In this document: positions 6,256 through 7,075 of the stretch, piece after piece
Position numbering within the stretch: the stretch's first letter is position 1
How the letters are laid out: each line of letters opens with the position of its first letter
NCBI GenBank assembly: GCA_030605245.1
Contig: JAUWIS010000044.1
Span: 1-7,075 of the forward strand
From: Methanobacteriota archaeon
GTDB taxonomy: Archaea; Thermoplasmatota; JASEFT01; JAUWIS01
Direction of reading: 5' to 3'
Length of the DNA stretch: 7,075 nt
Translations under genes and position numbers: made by a program
Notes under the pieces: generated by a model
What the model was told of the DNA's origin: nothing
Seen by the model: the letters and a program-made list of their open reading frames with translations, nothing else
Databases searched by the model: none

Positions 6256-6286
6256 TTTTTCTTTTCTCTAAGAGAGAAAAGAAAAA
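6256..6286. repeat. hairpin H1, 14-bp perfect stem
   Basis: Pyrimidine arm TTTTTCTTTTCTCT pairs with its purine complement across an AAG loop. It is nearest to the purS promoter. Read on the minus strand the descending arm is also T-rich, so it could stop transcripts coming from the 75-residue gene upstream. Confidence 0.8.
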
Positions 6287-6447
6287 TATTTCGGAATTAC
6301 CTGAGGGTAATTCCTCATATCCTAAGAAAAATTCAAAAGAATTTTTCTGTCGGATGTCTGGCGAAAAAGAAAAGAGAGGAGGGTTGCTAATGCAACCCTC
6401 AATTTTATTTCTTGAACCCAAGGGGTTCTTTCAGATTTCTCGGAAAT

Positions 6448-6479
6448 TTCACGGAAAAATGCAGGGCATTTTTCCTGAA
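6448..6479. repeat. hairpin H7 with bulged outer stem
   Basis: Core arms GGAAAAATGC and GCATTTTTCC surround an AGG loop. TTCA and TGAA pair outside it, with one unpaired C at 6452. The core arms are identical to those of H11 at 6605-6627, which has a different loop (AAA). Confidence 0.75.
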
Positions 6480-6533
6480 ATGTTAGGAATTTGCTTTGTA
6501 AATTCCGTAACAAGCCGAAGCTTTTCCGGAAAT

Positions 6534-6565
6534 CTTACGGAATTTTTCCATGAAAAATTCCTAAG
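6534..6565. repeat. hairpin H9 with bulged outer stem
   Basis: GGAATTTTTC and GAAAAATTCC surround a CAT loop. CTTA and TAAG pair outside, leaving a single unpaired C at 6538. This is the same architecture as H7, and the mirror image of H8 and H11, where the unpaired base is a G on the other side. Confidence 0.75.
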
Positions 6566-6600
6566 ATGTTAGGAAAAGTGTTTCACACTTTTCCTAACAT
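6566..6600. repeat. hairpin H10, 16-bp perfect stem
   Basis: This is the longest stem of the array: 16 perfect pairs (6566-6581 with 6585-6600) around a TTC loop. The arms contain TTAGGAAAA and TTTTCCTAA, the same outer motif as its neighbours but without the bulge. Confidence 0.85.
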
Positions 6601-6601
6601 A

Positions 6602-6631
6602 TTAGGAAAAATGCAAAGCATTTTTCCGTAA
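6602..6631. repeat. hairpin H11 with bulged outer stem
   Basis: GGAAAAATGC and GCATTTTTCC surround an AAA loop. TTA and TAA pair outside, with an unpaired G at 6628. The core arms are identical to those of H7, about 150 bp away. Confidence 0.75.
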
Positions 6632-6673
6632 TAACCCCTAAAATCCCGAATTCTTAATCCCTAACTTCCTATT

Positions 6674-6901
6674 TCAGAATTCCGTTATTTTTTCTGAGAC
6701 GAACTTTTTTACCTCAGGGTCATCAGGTACTGTAAACGATTTTTTGTAGCGCTCAGTTCCATCAGGTAAAAAATACCCTCTTGTGAGTGAAATATATTCA
6801 TTCTCACCCTCTTCTGTCACGGCCTTTTTTCTCGCAACTTCTATGAAGTTGTTCCGCCCAAATTTTATCTTTTCAGACTTTATTGTTTCGTATTCAACCA
6901 T
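6674..6901 (-). CDS. small conserved-looking protein of unknown function
   Basis: A 75-residue soluble, highly charged protein. It reads as alternating strands (KIKFGRNNFIEVARKKA, then NEYISLTRGYFLPDGTERYKKSFTVP) ending in a short helix (DDPEVKKFVSEKI). I recall similar small proteins in euryarchaeal genomes with no assigned role. The strand-rich layout with a final helix is compatible with a PC4-like nucleic-acid-binding fold, but that is only a guess. The ATG at 6901 is chosen: GGTGA stands 5 bases before it, whereas an in-frame GTG at 6910 is part of that ribosome site. It follows the partial membrane-protein gene by 48 bases and precedes the hairpin array. Confidence 0.7.
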   Translation of the reverse strand: MVEYETIKSEKIKFGRNNFIEVARKKAVTEEGENEYISLTRGYFLPDGTERYKKSFTVPDDPEVKKFVSEKITEF

Positions 6902-6937
6902 TGTTTTCACCTTTTTAATAGGATATGGTTTTTTGGG

Positions 6938-6945
6938 TAATAAAA
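6938..6945 (-). promoter_or_regulatory. possible TATA box of the 75-residue gene
   Basis: The minus strand reads TTTTATTA, which predicts a start near 6916 and a leader of about 15 bases holding the GGTGA ribosome site. It lies just after the stop of the upstream membrane-protein gene, so the small gene may be transcribed separately or read through. Confidence 0.35.
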
Positions 6946-6949
6946 CTTT

Positions 6950-7075
6950 CTACAAAACACCAAAGCTGAGATTATTGAAAACAATATAATATGATGTAAG
7001 ATAACCAATTATTGCACCCGAGTTCAATAATGGGAGTCCTGCCTGAGGTTTTCCTTTCATTACAAAAACCATCAG
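6950..7075 (-). CDS. C-terminal end of a membrane protein, possibly a presenilin/SPP-type protease
   Basis: The last 41 codons of a gene entering from the right edge and ending in TAG at 6950-6952. The peptide begins LMVFVMKGKPQAGLPLLNSG and continues as a hydrophobic helix AIIGYLTSYYIVF, then NNLSFGVL. A hydrophobic stretch, then a basic turn with a P-x-A-G-L-P string, then a final membrane helix, resembles the third (PAL) motif region of archaeal presenilin/signal-peptide-peptidase homologues (SPP_2/DUF1119). The two catalytic aspartates (YD and GxGD motifs) would lie outside the window, so the identification is tentative. That it is the end of a coding membrane protein is much surer than the family. 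Confidence 0.55.
   Translation of the reverse strand: MMVFVMKGKPQAGLPLLNSGAIIGYLTSYYIVFNNLSFGVL

Larger units (their letters stand above)
6256..6631. repeat. array of about eleven consecutive short-loop hairpins
   Basis: The gene-free stretch 6212-6673 contains a run of inverted repeats with loops of 3-4 bases (arm/arm): H1 6256-6269/6273-6286; H2 6293-6301/6306-6314; H3 6325-6334/6339-6348, with outer arms 6317-6322/6352-6357; H4 6379-6387/6392-6400; H5 6414-6419/6423-6428; H6 a small one at 6435-6439/6443-6447; H7 6453-6462/6466-6475; H8 6486-6492/6500-6506, whose 7-base centre can pair two more bases, one of them GU, to a TTT loop; H9 6539-6548/6552-6561; H10 6566-6581/6585-6600; H11 6605-6614/6618-6627. 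Over half of the stretch is in stems. Several share an outer stem of the form TTA(C)GGAA with TTCC(G)TAA and differ inside. The stems differ in sequence, so this is neither a simple tandem repeat nor CRISPR. Function unknown. Confidence 0.88.

Noticed and set aside
6233..6572. Three short open frames in the region upstream of purS
   Set aside because: They run through the hairpin array; their Phe/Lys/Glu-rich strings come from the stem sequences, with no ribosome sites or family resemblance.
6256..6631. CRISPR array
   Set aside because: Hairpins differ in sequence and spacing; there are no identical direct repeats with regular unique spacers and no cas gene nearby.
6648..6682. Inverted repeat GAATTCT/AGAATTC overlapping the stop of the 75-residue gene
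   Set aside because: Seven-base arms with a 21-base loop are weak next to the array; it could be chance, so it was not counted as a unit.

Overview
The window looks like a piece of chromosome from an AT-rich, probably archaeal genome. The archaeal call is an inference. Several genes have an AT-rich TATA-like box about 25 bases before the start (purS and hutI may be leaderless), ribosome sites are of the GGTGA/GGAGG type, and the small proteins (zinc ribbon plus AbrB domain, a 75-residue conserved protein, a possible presenilin-type membrane protease) are of archaeal character. The long PurQ with a C-terminal tail would also fit some bacteria, so the domain of life is not proven.

Layout, left to right: (1) 1-208 holds the 3' end of an unidentified plus-strand reading frame, apparently frameshifted. 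(2) 246-1481 (+) is hutI, imidazolonepropionase of histidine breakdown, with all expected metal and substrate motifs. (3) 1471-2440 is a small block of three minus-strand genes: a RelE/ParE-type toxin, its ribbon-helix-helix antitoxin with a clear 30-bp dyad operator, and a zinc-ribbon/AbrB-domain protein with its own promoter. The block is flanked by a 17-bp perfect direct repeat. One copy is the last codons of hutI and the other lies 987 bp on, in the same frame, so the block looks like a small island inserted into the 3' end of hutI. (4) 2460-6211 (-) is a tight operon purS-purL-purQ plus a four-helix membrane protein of unknown function. PurSLQ together form FGAM synthase, step four of purine synthesis. 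(5) 6212-6673 has no gene but contains an array of about eleven consecutive short-loop hairpins, several sharing the same bulged outer stem. This is the most unusual feature of the window. (6) 6674-6901 (-) is a 75-residue conserved-looking protein of unknown function, preceded by (7) the last 41 codons of a membrane protein that runs off the right edge, possibly a presenilin/SPP-type aspartyl protease.

PurS, PurL and PurQ work as one complex and are translationally coupled. The toxin and antitoxin also overlap and are probably self-repressed. HutI has no other hut gene beside it here, so its pathway partners must lie elsewhere.
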